The notes: generated from the letters alone by a model not told the origin. A stretch of DNA of 52,397 bases from Betaproteobacteria bacterium (GCA_947479645.1 CANKAJ010000017.1:1-52397), one strand, 5' to 3'; positions 1-9,895 are shown, counted from the stretch's first letter. Numbers and translations are program-made.

Positions 1-1979
1 ATGATGTACAAGGCGTCACCCGCATCGCCTTCGGAAAACACTGCATCTCCGCCTGCGAACTCGCAACGGGTGAGCACTTTTTGCAACTCCTCACGTTCGC
101 CAGGCGACAGGCCGCGCGTGATATCGAGCTGGTCGAATGCAAGGTCCGCAGTGTCATCGATTCCGCTCTTGAGGCTGGCCAGCAAATGGTTCTCGCACCA
201 TTCGAGCGCGCGATCCAGGTCTGGAAAAAGATGGTCCGCGCCAACGATGGTGGCCACACCATGGTCATGCAGCATCGAGCCGGTCTGATGATGCTCGTCC
301 TGTCCGCAGATAAGCAGCTCTGCACCAGCATTCCTGATGCGCTGCCAGGTCTGTTGCAGGATGCGCGCGCCGGAACTGTCCACCTCGTTTACCCGGGAGA
401 CATCCAGCACCACGTAATGGACGTTTCCGGCAATGGCAGCATCGATCCGGTTATGCAGTTGCTCCATCGATGCAAAGAACATCGGACCCTCAAGTTCGAT
501 CATGAGTATCTTGCGTCCGTTCGCCATTAGCAGCCCGACATCCCTTGCATCGCGCATTCGACGCGAATGCAGTTCATTGCCAAAGCGCCAGCTCCTGACT
601 ACCCCCCTGCTCATGCGGAACGCAAACACGACCAACCCAATGGCGATTCCCAGCGCCACCGCGATGACGACTTCACCCGCGATGGCAATCCCGGTCACCA
701 TTGCAATCACCAACAGGTCGATGGCGATGCTTTCCCAGTTGACTGCCGACCTGCTCAGTACCTTGCGGATGAGTTGCAGTGTCCAGCGGTCGATCAACTG
801 CAATCCCGCATGAATAACCAGGGCAGCCAGCACCACCTTCGGAATGCCCCCGAGCACGGGTGCCAGCAAGGGCACCATGGCCAGGAACAGTAACGCATGC
901 ACCAGCAAGGACAGCGAATTGCGGGCGCCACTCTTGTAGTTCGCGGTCGTTGCACTGAGGCTGATCGATCCGGCCACGCCGCCAAGCAGGGGTGTAATAC
1001 TGTTGGCCGCTCCAATGCACAACAGTTCTCTCGTACTGTTGCCCCGTTGCCCGGACAAATTCTCCACGACCTTGGCACTGATCAGGACATCAAGGGAGGC
1101 GACCAGCGCGATACTGGCCGCCGCCAAGACCATTGCTGGCAATGCTTCCAGGAAACCTGGCCGCATCGTCAGCGCCATGATGCCTGCCAGTTGATGTCCG
1201 TCAGGCAGCGATACGGGGATGACTCCCACTGTATTGCCCAGATGCGACGACAATCCAGCCGCATTCAGCAGGTAATACATCAGCGACCCGCCCAGCAGAC
1301 CCGTCATCAGCGGCGGCACCCGCTTCACCAAGGCCTGCGCCTTATAAACCAGTGCAAGCGTCAATACGCCCACAACCAGCGTCAGCGGCTTGATATCGGA
1401 AAATACGCTGCCCCATTCTGTCAGCGCCGGGCGTACCGTCAGTCCAAGCAGCAAATGCAACTGCGAATAGGTGATGATAATCGCTGCCGCATTCTGGAAT
1501 CCGGCCATGACTGGCGTCGGAATGAACTTAACGAGCCGGGCAAGATGTATTAATCCGAAAGCAAGCTGGAACGCTCCGGACATTGCAAGCAACAGAAATA
1601 CTGCCGATGCCACCGCCGCCGGATCGTTACCAGGCAACCAGCGCGCCCCGACCAGCAGATCGGTACATACCGCCGCAATCATGAAAGAGACCAGACTGCG
1701 CGGTGAATAAATGGCGACACCGCGCGCACCCGCAAGCACGGCAACCAGACCCAGGAAGGCTGCCCCGTAAAGGCCGGCTAAAACACCCATGGTGACGTAG
1801 TCCGGTCCGAATGGCGAAAACGCCAGGGCTCCGAGTCCCATGGCCAGCGGCAGCGAAACCACGGCTGCAACCATGCCGGCAATGACATTGCGGCGCGGAT
1901 CAAGCCTCCAAGCACGCGGAACCGTGGAGAATGCCCAAGGCGCCGTGCTCGCAGGCGAAGTCAGTATGCGCGACTCCAC
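1..1979 (-). CDS. SulP-family anion permease with STAS and cNMP-binding domains (3' end cut off)
   Basis: An inner-membrane secondary transporter of the SulP/SLC26 family, probably carrying sulfate, bicarbonate or another anion. The frame is open from a GTG at 1979 to the window edge, about 659 codons without a stop. Residues from about 30 to 450 form many hydrophobic segments with SulP-like stretches such as MAGFQNAAA and GSISLSATTANYKSGAR. A cytoplasmic STAS domain follows at about 485-590 and includes the conserved DSSG motif. The last visible residues, about 625-659, match the start of a cyclic-nucleotide-binding fold (GGDAVFSEGDAGDALYI). I chose the GTG because AGGGGG lies just upstream and no ATG precedes it in frame. 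The 139 bases to the ABC ATPase gene upstream hold a small GACCT/AGGTC hairpin and no clear promoter. The anion cannot be told from sequence. Confidence 0.85.
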   Translation of the reverse strand, partial: MESRILTSPASTAPWAFSTVPRAWRLDPRRNVIAGMVAAVVSLPLAMGLGALAFSPFGPDYVTMGVLAGLYGAAFLGLVAVLAGARGVAIYSPRSLVSFMIAAVCTDLLVGARWLPGNDPAAVASAVFLLLAMSGAFQLAFGLIHLARLVKFIPTPVMAGFQNAAAIIITYSQLHLLLGLTVRPALTEWGSVFSDIKPLTLVVGVLTLALVYKAQALVKRVPPLMTGLLGGSLMYYLLNAAGLSSHLGNTVGVIPVSLPDGHQLAGIMALTMRPGFLEALPAMVLAAASIALVASLDVLISAKVVENLSGQRGNSTRELLCIGAANSITPLLGGVAGSISLSATTANYKSGARNSLSLLVHALLFLAMVPLLAPVLGGIPKVVLAALVIHAGLQLIDRWTLQLIRKVLSRSAVNWESIAIDLLVIAMVTGIAIAGEVVIAVALGIAIGLVVFAFRMSRGVVRSWRFGNELHSRRMRDARDVGLLMANGRKILMIELEGPMFFASMEQLHNRIDAAIAGNVHYVVLDVSRVNEVDSSGARILQQTWQRIRNAGAELLICGQDEHHQTGSMLHDHGVATIVGADHLFPDLDRALEWCENHLLASLKSGIDDTADLAFDQLDITRGLSPGEREELQKVLTRCEFAGGDAVFSEGDAGDALYI

Positions 1980-2118
1980 CGGTCCCCCTTTGACAGTTTT
2001 TGAATAAAAATGCGCGATCCTCCTTGCTTTGCGACCTTATCAGGTCAAGGCGGCGATGTACATTTCCAGTCCGATCCGATTCAGGCCCGCTCTGTGAATG
2101 GCCGCAACGATCACAGGA

Positions 2119-3216
2119 TCAGGTCTTCAGTACGCGCAACTGCGAGGCACTGATGCCAAGGTGCACCGCCTGTCCCGGGGCGTAATCGGGCTCTCCGGAA
2201 AGATGGGGGCGATCCGCAATCAGCATGCCGGCGCGGGTCTCCACGCCATAGCGCACCGACTCGCCGAGGAATTCGCGAGTAACCAGGGTGCCGGGAATCC
2301 AAAGTGCATCGTCGCCATCGGGTGCCGTGCGAACACGCGCCGCATGGGGTCGAAATAGCAGTTGCACCGGCCCGTGCTCGGGCATGTCACCACTGCGCGG
2401 CAAGCTGAACCGGCCAAGGTCAGGCGACATAAACATGGCCGTCGCTGCAGTCTCCGATTCGATACTGCCAGCCAGCAGATTGATCGTGCCAACAAATTCG
2501 GCCACGAAGCGATTGGCCGGTGAATCATACAATTGCGTTGGCGTACCCACCTGCTGGATCACACCCTGGTCCATCACGGCAATGCGATCCGAAGTCGTCA
2601 GCGCCTCTTCCTGATCGTGCGTGACGAAAATCGTGGTAATGCCAAGCTTCTTCTGCAACAGCGTGAGTTCATGCCGCATGCGCACGCGCAACCTCGCATC
2701 GAGATTCGACAGCGGCTCATCAAGCAGCAGCACCTTGGGTTCAATGGCAATGGTGCGCGCCAGCGCCACGCGTTGCTGTTGACCGCCCGAGAGCTGGTTG
2801 GGGCGACGAGCCGCGAATTCGCCAAGACCCACCAGATCGAGGGCCGCTTGCGTCCTGCGCTTCACTTCGTCGCGCGACAAGCGCCGCTCCTCCAGTCCAA
2901 AAGCCACGTTTTGCGCCACCGTCATGTGCGGCCACAGGGCGTAGCTTTGAAAAACCATGCCGACATCGCGTTGCCACGGCGGCACAGCGGTAATGTCGCG
3001 GCCATCGATCAGGATGGACCCGGCCTGTGCGATGTTGAACCCGGCAATGAGCCGCAGCAGTGTCGACTTGCCCGAACCCGATGGTCCGAGCAATGCAAAG
3101 AACTCACCAGGCTCAACCATCAGGTTGATGTCGCGCAGCACCTGCGTCTTGCCATAGGCGAGCGCGACGCCGCGCGCTTCCACCCGGACTTTATTGTGTG
3201 CGGGCTCGTTTTGCAT
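2119..3216 (-). CDS. ABC importer ATPase, PotA/FbpC type
   Basis: The cytoplasmic ATPase that drives the importer encoded just upstream. It has Walker A GPSGSGKS at residues 44-51, the Q-loop (VFQSYALWPH) near 88-97, the ABC signature LSGGQ at 142-146, Walker B LLLDEP at 163-168 and the switch histidine H200. The 365-residue length leaves a C-terminal TOBE-like regulatory domain from about 240 on, as in iron(III), spermidine and phosphonate importers. Its ATG lies 3 bases after the permease stop codon. The likely ribosome site AAAGG lies inside the end of the permease gene, so translation is probably coupled. It is the third gene of SBP-permease-ATPase. Confidence 0.93.
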   Translation of the reverse strand: MQNEPAHNKVRVEARGVALAYGKTQVLRDINLMVEPGEFFALLGPSGSGKSTLLRLIAGFNIAQAGSILIDGRDITAVPPWQRDVGMVFQSYALWPHMTVAQNVAFGLEERRLSRDEVKRRTQAALDLVGLGEFAARRPNQLSGGQQQRVALARTIAIEPKVLLLDEPLSNLDARLRVRMRHELTLLQKKLGITTIFVTHDQEEALTTSDRIAVMDQGVIQQVGTPTQLYDSPANRFVAEFVGTINLLAGSIESETAATAMFMSPDLGRFSLPRSGDMPEHGPVQLLFRPHAARVRTAPDGDDALWIPGTLVTREFLGESVRYGVETRAGMLIADRPHLSGEPDYAPGQAVHLGISASQLRVLKT

Positions 3217-3219
3217 TGC

Positions 3220-4896
3220 TCAGCCTTTCATTTCGATCTGTACTGCGCGCGAAGCAATAAACCGGTGCGACGCGTAGGTTCCCAGCGCCACGATCACGAC
3301 CGCGATGACGCCGAGCGCGGCGCCCGGGCCACGGCCCGCAATGGACTGCATGTAGAGGTAGATCCCGTAGGACATCGGCGCCAGTCTCTCGGCATTCACC
3401 AGCAGTATGGTGGCCGACAATTCCACGGTCGCGGTAATGAAGCTGGTGACAAACCCGGCGAGGATGCCGCCGATCATCAGCGGCAGCACGATGCGGCGTA
3501 TGGTGCGCAGCTTGCCCGCCCCGAGATTCTCTGCCGCTTCTTCCAGCGAAACATGCATCTGCTGCAGCACTGCCATGCAGGAGCGCAACGCATAGGGCAG
3601 GCGCCGCACGGCATAGGCAATCATGATCAGCACCCAACTCGAGGTGAGCACGGCGCCACCCATTTCCACGCCCTTGAACAGGCGCAGATAACCGATCCCC
3701 AATACAACGCCAGGAATGGTGAGCGCGGCAGTGGCCATGAAATCGAGCGCCTGCCGCCCCGGCAGCGTGGTGCGCAGGATCAGGTACGCAATGGCCGCGC
3801 CGAGCACCACGTCGATGAGTGCGGCAAGTCCGCAGTAAAGCAGCGTATTGGCCATCATGCGCGAGGAATCCTGAAACACCGTGACGTAATGGGCCAGCGT
3901 ATACGCGTCGGGCAGCACGGAATAGCTCCACACCTTGGCCAGTGACAGCAACAGAATACCCAGGTGCGGCGACAACACCAGCAGCAGGACCAGGACTGTC
4001 CAGCCATAAGCCAACATCGCATGCATGGGCGTCAACCGGCGTTTTGACAACGAATTGCCCCCGCGCTGCAAGGTGGCGTAGTCCTTTCCCCGCATCACCT
4101 GCACCGACAGCCACATGGCGGCCAGCGAAAACGCCACCATGATGAAGCAGATGACATAACCGATCGGATCTTCCAGCCCGATTGAGGTGATGCGCAGATA
4201 AGCCTGTGGCGCCAGCATATTGGTGACATTGAGTACCAGTGGCGTGCCCAGATCGTCATAGACCTTGAGGAACACCAGCGACGCACCGGCGACATAACCG
4301 GGCATGGCGAGCGGAAACACCACCCGCCGGAACAGCCGCAGCCCTGAAGCGCCCAGATTCTGCGCGGCCTCCTCCATCGCGCCGTCGATGTTGTTGAGCG
4401 CCATGGTGAGATTGAGCAGGATGAATGGAAAGTAATGCAGCGACTCGACGAAGATGACCCCGTTCAACCCTTCCATGAACGGTATGCCGAAGCCGAACCA
4501 CTCCGACAGCAGCAGGTTGAGCGAACCGGAACGCCCGAACAGCAACTGCATGGCGGCGGCGCCAACAAAGGGCGGCATGATCAGCGGCAGCACGCCGAGC
4601 GTCTGAATCAGGATGGCACCACGAAACTCGAAGCGCACCGTGAAGTAGGCCAGCGGCAGCGCGATCAAGGATGCCATCAGCACCGTCATCAGCGCCACAT
4701 ACAGGCTGTTCCAGAACGACTCGCGCATCAGCGTGAGATCAAAGAAGGACATGAAATGCGCCAGCGTCAGACTGCCATCGGCGTTGCTGAAGGCGATATA
4801 CACCACCGACAGCACCGGCACAATCAGGAAGGCCATCAGAAAAATCGCGATCGCAATGGCGACCGCAGTCGGGACCGGCGCGTAGCGGCTGTTCAC
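3220..4896 (-). CDS. ABC importer permease with two fused membrane domains (FbpB type)
   Basis: Inner-membrane channel of the importer. Its 558 residues hold two BPD_transp_1 domains in one chain, about 20-270 and 300-555, each with about six hydrophobic segments. Each half carries an EAA-type loop that docks the ATPase: EEAAQNLGASGLRLFRRVVFP in the first half and an EEAAENLGAGKLRTIRRI stretch in the second. Such fused permeases are typical of iron(III) and 2-aminoethylphosphonate importers, but the family also serves organic acids. The start is a GTG at 4896, 13 bases after the SBP stop codon, with no strong Shine-Dalgarno, which suggests coupling. Confidence 0.92.
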   Translation of the reverse strand: MNSRYAPVPTAVAIAIAIFLMAFLIVPVLSVVYIAFSNADGSLTLAHFMSFFDLTLMRESFWNSLYVALMTVLMASLIALPLAYFTVRFEFRGAILIQTLGVLPLIMPPFVGAAAMQLLFGRSGSLNLLLSEWFGFGIPFMEGLNGVIFVESLHYFPFILLNLTMALNNIDGAMEEAAQNLGASGLRLFRRVVFPLAMPGYVAGASLVFLKVYDDLGTPLVLNVTNMLAPQAYLRITSIGLEDPIGYVICFIMVAFSLAAMWLSVQVMRGKDYATLQRGGNSLSKRRLTPMHAMLAYGWTVLVLLLVLSPHLGILLLSLAKVWSYSVLPDAYTLAHYVTVFQDSSRMMANTLLYCGLAALIDVVLGAAIAYLILRTTLPGRQALDFMATAALTIPGVVLGIGYLRLFKGVEMGGAVLTSSWVLIMIAYAVRRLPYALRSCMAVLQQMHVSLEEAAENLGAGKLRTIRRIVLPLMIGGILAGFVTSFITATVELSATILLVNAERLAPMSYGIYLYMQSIAGRGPGAALGVIAVVIVALGTYASHRFIASRAVQIEMKG

Positions 4897-4909
4897 GCCG
4901 GGATTCTGA

Positions 4910-6247
4910 CTAGCGGGCGAGCGCCGCAGCCTGCCTGGCCAGGTCCATGGCCTTGGCGTAATTCTTCTTGGCCTCGCTGGACCAGTGCTCTTCCAGCGCC
5001 GTCACCCGCTTGCTGGTCTCGGCGTCCCGCTTGGTGGCGCGAAAAACCGCGAGGAAATCCTTGTCCTTCACCTTGGTTTCATCGACCACCGGTGTAAACA
5101 CCAGTTCGCGCGCATCAGCCAGCAGTTTCTGCCCTTGCGCATTGGGCTTGGCGGCCAGTTTTGCCGTGGCCTCATGGATCGCCTTGGTCGCCGTCACCAG
5201 TTCCTTGTGGCGAAAGGTGATGGTCTGGTCGAACATTGCCGACACCACGTAATAACGCGCTTCGGACAGGTCCGAATCAAAATTGACCTTGGACTTGATC
5301 TTGCCGCTGTACGGATTGGGATAGCCGGCCGGCGCCTTGGCATAGGTCTTGGGCGACACCGGAAGGCGGCTGATCTTCGGGTCGAGCAATAACATCTGAC
5401 CTTCTTCGGACAGCGAGTAGGTGATGAATTTCTTGCCCAATTCCGCGTTCTTCGCCCCATTGATCAATCCGATGTTGGCCGGCACGATGGCGGTAACACC
5501 CGGATAGATGAATTCGACCGGGAAGCCGGAATTCTTCGCGGCCAATCCAAAGAAGTCGATCACCAGGCCAATGCCGTATTGTCCATTGGACACGCCGTCG
5601 GGTACTCCGAAACTGCGTTCGGTGATGGCCGCCGAGTTGCCTGCAATCTGCAGGATTTGCATCCAACCCTTGCTCCAGCCTTCGCCTTGCAGGATGGTTT
5701 CAACCGTGAGGTGGGTGGTGCCCGATCGCGACGGCGATGATGACGCGACATGGCTGAAATACACCGGCTTGATCAGATCAGCCCATTCGCGTGGCTCGGG
5801 CAGCTTGTTGGCTTTCATGTAACGCGTGTTCCACATGATGCCGTAGCCGGCCAGCGCCTGCCCTCGGTAGTAGCCCTGCGGATCGTTGATCGGATAGGCG
5901 CCGATCTTGGCCGGGATGCCGGGAATGCCCGGATCGAATTTCACCAGCAAGCCATCCTTGGAGAGCACTTCGAAGGCGTCCGGTGCCGACGCCCAGAACA
6001 CATCGGGACGGTTGCCTACCGCAGTCTCGCGCACGTAGGACACGCCAGCCGAGGTGCCCTTGTTGAGGATCTCAACGGTAGTGCCCGGATTCTTTGCCTC
6101 AAAAGCCTTCTTGTAGATATCGGTCAATTCCTTGGGAAATGACGTAATGATGGAAACCTGCTGGGCCTGCAGCGGCAGAACAAACAAGGCACCGAGCGCA
6201 AACAGCAGGTACGCAATAACCGATGCAGGACGAAATTGATGACCCAT
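4910..6247 (-). CDS. ABC importer periplasmic substrate-binding protein (COG1840-like)
   Basis: The periplasmic receptor of the importer and first gene of its operon. Residues 1-28 form a signal peptide with a hydrophobic core (YLLFALGALFVLPLQA). The mature part begins like iron(III)/phosphonate-type binding proteins: VSIITSFPKELTDIYKKAF, then DVFWASAPDAFEVLSKDGLL. At 445 residues it is about 100 longer than a usual FbpA/AfuA protein. The extra length is a C-terminal extension rich in Lys and Ala after about residue 320. The ATG is preceded by GAGGAGAAGG at good spacing. The ligand is unknown: iron is the commonest for the family, but the neighbouring CoA-transferase would also fit an organic acid. 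Confidence 0.88.
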   Translation of the reverse strand: MGHQFRPASVIAYLLFALGALFVLPLQAQQVSIITSFPKELTDIYKKAFEAKNPGTTVEILNKGTSAGVSYVRETAVGNRPDVFWASAPDAFEVLSKDGLLVKFDPGIPGIPAKIGAYPINDPQGYYRGQALAGYGIMWNTRYMKANKLPEPREWADLIKPVYFSHVASSSPSRSGTTHLTVETILQGEGWSKGWMQILQIAGNSAAITERSFGVPDGVSNGQYGIGLVIDFFGLAAKNSGFPVEFIYPGVTAIVPANIGLINGAKNAELGKKFITYSLSEEGQMLLLDPKISRLPVSPKTYAKAPAGYPNPYSGKIKSKVNFDSDLSEARYYVVSAMFDQTITFRHKELVTATKAIHEATAKLAAKPNAQGQKLLADARELVFTPVVDETKVKDKDFLAVFRATKRDAETSKRVTALEEHWSSEAKKNYAKAMDLARQAAALAR

Positions 6248-6371
6248 GACCTTCTCCTCATTGGAATCCGCCCGGGATGGCGGTCCGATTATTTCAACTC
6301 AAATACTGCAAAGCCTTATTGTAGCGCCGGGAACATGACAATCTGCATGCTGCCGCTGCCAGCCCATCGCA

Positions 6372-8849
6372 TCATGCCGCTCCGGCTTTCGCCTTTGGCT
6401 TGGGCGGCACCGCCTTGTTGCCAATCACGCCGGCAGCGGCAAGACGATCGCACTCCGCCGCAGACATGCCGAGCAGTCCCTTGAACACTTCGTCGTTGTG
6501 CTGACCCAGCGTCGGCGTTGCCCAGCGCACGGCATAAGTCACCCCGTTTTCGCGAAATGGCGCCGAAGGCTGCAAGTGCGCACCGACAAAGGCCCGCTCC
6601 ACAGGCTGCCAGAAGCCGCGCGCCTTGAGATGGGGATCCTCCAACTGCTCACCCGGCGTGCGCGCAACACCCGCGGCAACACCGGCTTGCTGCAACCGCA
6701 ACATGGCTTCGTCCGGCAACTGATTTCGCGTCCACGCCTCAACAGCCTGCTCGATTTGCGTTTCACGCCGACGCCGACCTTGCGCTGTTGCCAACTGTGC
6801 ATCAGCGGCAAGATCGTCGCGATGCATGACAGCGCATAGCGCCCGCCACATGACATCGTCCGTCACGGCGACCAGCAACCATTGGTCCTCACCGGCGCAT
6901 CGAAACACACCATGCGGCGCGTGCATTGGATGACGGTTGCCCAATCGCGGCACCAGTTTTCCGTGAGCTGACTGCTCGATGACCCAGGCCGCCGCCATGG
7001 GCAGCATGCATTCAATCTGGGACAGGTCTATAAACTGGCCAATGCCGGTGCGTTTGCGATGAACCAGTGCAGTCAGCAGCGCCGAGCAGGAATTCAGGCC
7101 GCCGATGGGGTCACCATAGGCAACATGGTTCTGCGTCGGCGGATCGCCGTCCCGGCCGGACACGCTGGGCAGGCCCGAGCCGTGCTCCAGCGTCGAACCG
7201 TAGGCACGCAAGTCGCTCCACGCACCGGTACCGGTCGAGCCATAGGCATTCATTGACAACATCACCAGCGAAGGATTGATTTCCACGAGGCGCGCATAGT
7301 CCAGGCCGAGCTTGGGCAGCACGCCGGCTGAATTGTTTTCGATCACGGCGTCAGCCCCGGCGACCAATGCCTTCAGCACGCGCACGCCGTCGGGCGAAGT
7401 CAGATCCAGCGTAATGCCGCGCTTGGCGCGGTTCATGATGTTGAAACGACTGGTCTTCTCGTACAGCATCTGCTCGTACACGGCCGCGTGTTTCTCCTGG
7501 CCACGCCACCAGTCGGCATACTGGCAGGATTCCACCTTGATGACGTCCGCGCCCAGATCAGCCAGCATGCGCGTCGCAACCGGCCCGGCCCAGCCCATCG
7601 AAAGGTCGATGATGCGCAGCCCTTCGAGCGGACGCCCGGCCCGCGCGCCCGCCGTGACAGGTACAAATGGGGTATGCGACATCGCCTGCATTACCTGTGC
7701 GGTGTGCTCGCCCGGGCGCGGCACCTCCCCCCCGGCTCGCGGCGGCGTCATGCACAGGTGCATCGGCGATCGCGGTGCACGCACGGTCGCCTGTCCGGCG
7801 CGGATATCGACGATGGCTTCACGCTGTCGAAACACCTCCAGAGTCAGCACCTCGGCCATATCGGGCACGATGACCCCGGGAATCTTGCGTTTCAGTGCTT
7901 CGTAAAACCATTCTTCAGCGGTTCGCTCGAGGAAGCAGGGTGCGAACAAGGCTTCCAGTTCCGCCGCCTTCCTGGCACGGTGCATGGCCGATATGAAATC
8001 CGGATGCACGCCCAGTTCGGGTACGCCCAGCATTTCGCAGCACGCCGTCCACTGTGGCGGGGCATTGCAGGTCAAACCCAGCCAACCCTGCTTGCAACGG
8101 TAAATGCCCAGCGTACCGCCTGAGGTAAACAGATTGATGCCATTGCGGCGTTCCACGTAGCCAGGCTGCACGCGCGACAAATCCAGTTCGGACAGTGCCA
8201 CCGCCGCCTCGTGAACACTCACCTCGAAATGCCGGCCAGGCGTGCCATCCAGACGCGCCAACAACCCGGCAACCAGCGGGATGAAAGCGGTCAGACCACC
8301 GATGATGGAGGATTGATAATCCGCCAGCGCCAGCGGTGGGCCCTGCACCGGACCAACCAGCTTCACCAGACCGGCCAGCGCGCGGCATACGGAGTCACTT
8401 CCGTGAAAATCCCGGTATGGGCCACTTTGGCCGAACCAGCTGATGTCGGCGATCACCAGTTGCTCATGCGCGCGACGCAACTGCGCGTGGTTCACGCCAG
8501 CGGCACGGCGCTCCTCGACGCTCATGCCATCAATCAGCACATCAGCACCGGCAATCAGTGCCCCCAGCGTTGCATTATCGACATTAACGCTCTTCTTGTT
8601 GAAGTTCAGGTAAGCGAAATAGGCGCCTTCCTGTTGACCATCACCAAGGTCGACAGTAGGTGCGCAGTGCCGGCCGGAATCACCACCGGTGGGCTCAACC
8701 TTGATCACTTCGGCGCCGAAATCTGCCAGCAATCGAGCACAATAGGCTGCAGCCGGCAGGTCACCAATTTCGATGACCCGTATCCCGGCAAACGGCCCTG
8801 GCGACACTGCCGAACTGATTGCGGCACTCTTTACAAACGATGACTGCAT
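6372..8849 (-). CDS. Double-length family III CoA-transferase (CaiB/BaiF-CaiB/BaiF fusion)
   Basis: Two complete CaiB/BaiF units in one 825-residue chain; ordinary members have about 380-430 residues and work as interlaced dimers. Unit one spans about 18-395 and unit two about 405-790. Each opens with the usual GIRVIEIG / GLRIIDLS strand and the ADFGAEVIKVE / ADLGADVIKVE nucleotide-site motif. The residue that forms the acyl-glutamyl-like Asp intermediate is kept in both, at D177 (ALADYQSS) and D580 (VAYGDPIGG). The protein could therefore be a covalent pseudodimer. AGGAAGG precedes the ATG. A Bug receptor gene ends 77 bases upstream and the ABC importer starts 124 bases downstream, which suggests it activates the imported acid. 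The acyl donor and acceptor are unknown. Confidence 0.9.
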   Translation of the reverse strand: MQSSFVKSAAISSAVSPGPFAGIRVIEIGDLPAAAYCARLLADFGAEVIKVEPTGGDSGRHCAPTVDLGDGQQEGAYFAYLNFNKKSVNVDNATLGALIAGADVLIDGMSVEERRAAGVNHAQLRRAHEQLVIADISWFGQSGPYRDFHGSDSVCRALAGLVKLVGPVQGPPLALADYQSSIIGGLTAFIPLVAGLLARLDGTPGRHFEVSVHEAAVALSELDLSRVQPGYVERRNGINLFTSGGTLGIYRCKQGWLGLTCNAPPQWTACCEMLGVPELGVHPDFISAMHRARKAAELEALFAPCFLERTAEEWFYEALKRKIPGVIVPDMAEVLTLEVFRQREAIVDIRAGQATVRAPRSPMHLCMTPPRAGGEVPRPGEHTAQVMQAMSHTPFVPVTAGARAGRPLEGLRIIDLSMGWAGPVATRMLADLGADVIKVESCQYADWWRGQEKHAAVYEQMLYEKTSRFNIMNRAKRGITLDLTSPDGVRVLKALVAGADAVIENNSAGVLPKLGLDYARLVEINPSLVMLSMNAYGSTGTGAWSDLRAYGSTLEHGSGLPSVSGRDGDPPTQNHVAYGDPIGGLNSCSALLTALVHRKRTGIGQFIDLSQIECMLPMAAAWVIEQSAHGKLVPRLGNRHPMHAPHGVFRCAGEDQWLLVAVTDDVMWRALCAVMHRDDLAADAQLATAQGRRRRETQIEQAVEAWTRNQLPDEAMLRLQQAGVAAGVARTPGEQLEDPHLKARGFWQPVERAFVGAHLQPSAPFRENGVTYAVRWATPTLGQHNDEVFKGLLGMSAAECDRLAAAGVIGNKAVPPKPKAKAGAA

Positions 8850-8926
8850 GCCTTCCTGGTCCTTTCAAATGAATGCGCAATCCGCTACCGCGAGCGGGTC
8901 CTTGCGCCTTTTGTCGCTCGACAGCC

Positions 8927-9895
8927 TTACATTTTTTCTATCTTCGCGGCGCGAACGATCCTGCCCCAGATGTCGTAGTTCCTGCGCATCAACGTACTTA
9001 ACTCATCAGGCGAGGACGGCGTGACGTCATAGCCCTGCGAATTGAGCTGCGTCGTCGTCTCCTTTTCAGCCAGTGCCGTGCGTATGGCCTGGTTCAGCTT
9101 CGCCACCACCGGCGGCTGCATCTTCAGCGGACCGAGGACGGCATGATAGATGTTCGGTAAATCGAAGCCCTTGAGACCCGCCTCTTCCATGGTCGGAACA
9201 TCAGGCATCTGGGGATGGCGCACCGTATCGGCGACACCGATGACACGGAACTTGCCCGCTTTTGCATAAGGCAATATGTGGCCGAGACCGGCAAACATGA
9301 AGGCGATCTGCCCGCCCAGCAGGTCGGCGGTTGCAGGACCGCTGCCTTTGTAAGGCACATGCACCAGCGGCACCCCCGACACGAATTGCAACAACTCGCC
9401 GGCCAGATGATTGGAGATGCCAATGCCGGCGGATCCGTAACTGGCCTTGTCCGGATTGGCCTTGGCATAGGCGAGCAGCTCCGCGACAGTCCTGACTGGA
9501 AGATTGGTATTGATCGCCAGCACATTGATGGTGCTGACCGTCTTCGCAATCGCGGCAAAGCCAAGCGGCTCATAGGTCAATGCCTTGTACAGATGCGGAT
9601 TGAGCGTGTGCGTGGAATCGGTGGTCCAGAAAAGCGTATAGCCATCGGGCGTGGCACGCTGCACGAACTCCGCCCCTATGGCACTGCCGGCACCGGGCTT
9701 GTTGTCGATGACCACCGGTTTTCCCAACAGCACTGCCAATGGTTTTGTGACGGTGCGCGCAGCAGTATCGGTTGCACCGGCGGGGTAGGCCACGACGACA
9801 CGGATCAACCGGTCAGGAAATTCCTGCGCCCGTACATGTGACGACACCAACAGCGATAACAGCACCAGGGGCAACAGGCATGCGTTCTTCAACAT
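8927..9895 (-). CDS. Bug-type periplasmic receptor (TctC family), copy 1 of a tandem pair
   Basis: A periplasmic binding protein of the tripartite tricarboxylate transporter receptor family, which binds small carboxylates or amides in a Venus-flytrap fold. I start it at the ATG at 9895, not at the frame opening at 10090, because AAAGGAGG stands just before it and a clean signal peptide follows (MLKNACLLPLVLLSLLVSSHVRAQ). Family marks are the strand PDRLIRVVVAYPAGATDTAAR, the ATPDGYTL motif and VPYKGSGPA. It is 322 residues long and clearly paralogous to the next gene upstream. No TctA or TctB membrane gene lies nearby, so it is an orphan receptor. Confidence 0.93.
   Translation of the reverse strand: MLKNACLLPLVLLSLLVSSHVRAQEFPDRLIRVVVAYPAGATDTAARTVTKPLAVLLGKPVVIDNKPGAGSAIGAEFVQRATPDGYTLFWTTDSTHTLNPHLYKALTYEPLGFAAIAKTVSTINVLAINTNLPVRTVAELLAYAKANPDKASYGSAGIGISNHLAGELLQFVSGVPLVHVPYKGSGPATADLLGGQIAFMFAGLGHILPYAKAGKFRVIGVADTVRHPQMPDVPTMEEAGLKGFDLPNIYHAVLGPLKMQPPVVAKLNQAIRTALAEKETTTQLNSQGYDVTPSSPDELSTLMRRNYDIWGRIVRAAKIEKM

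Noticed and set aside
2533..3945. Open frame of 470 codons on the plus strand
   Set aside because: It is antisense to the ABC ATPase and permease, and its composition is that of a shadow frame.
2119..6247. Naming the first ABC importer as an iron(III) system
   Set aside because: The family also imports phosphonates and organic acids, and no iron-related gene or Fur-like box is visible.
6318..6323. TACAAT as a -10 box before the first ABC operon
   Set aside because: No acceptable -35 sequence lies 16 to 18 bases upstream; the nearest TTGTCA leaves only 12 bases.
8887..8915. CCGCT/AGCGG hairpin followed by TTTT on the plus strand
   Set aside because: The stem is only 5 bp, and the flanking genes read on the minus strand, where no T-run follows it.
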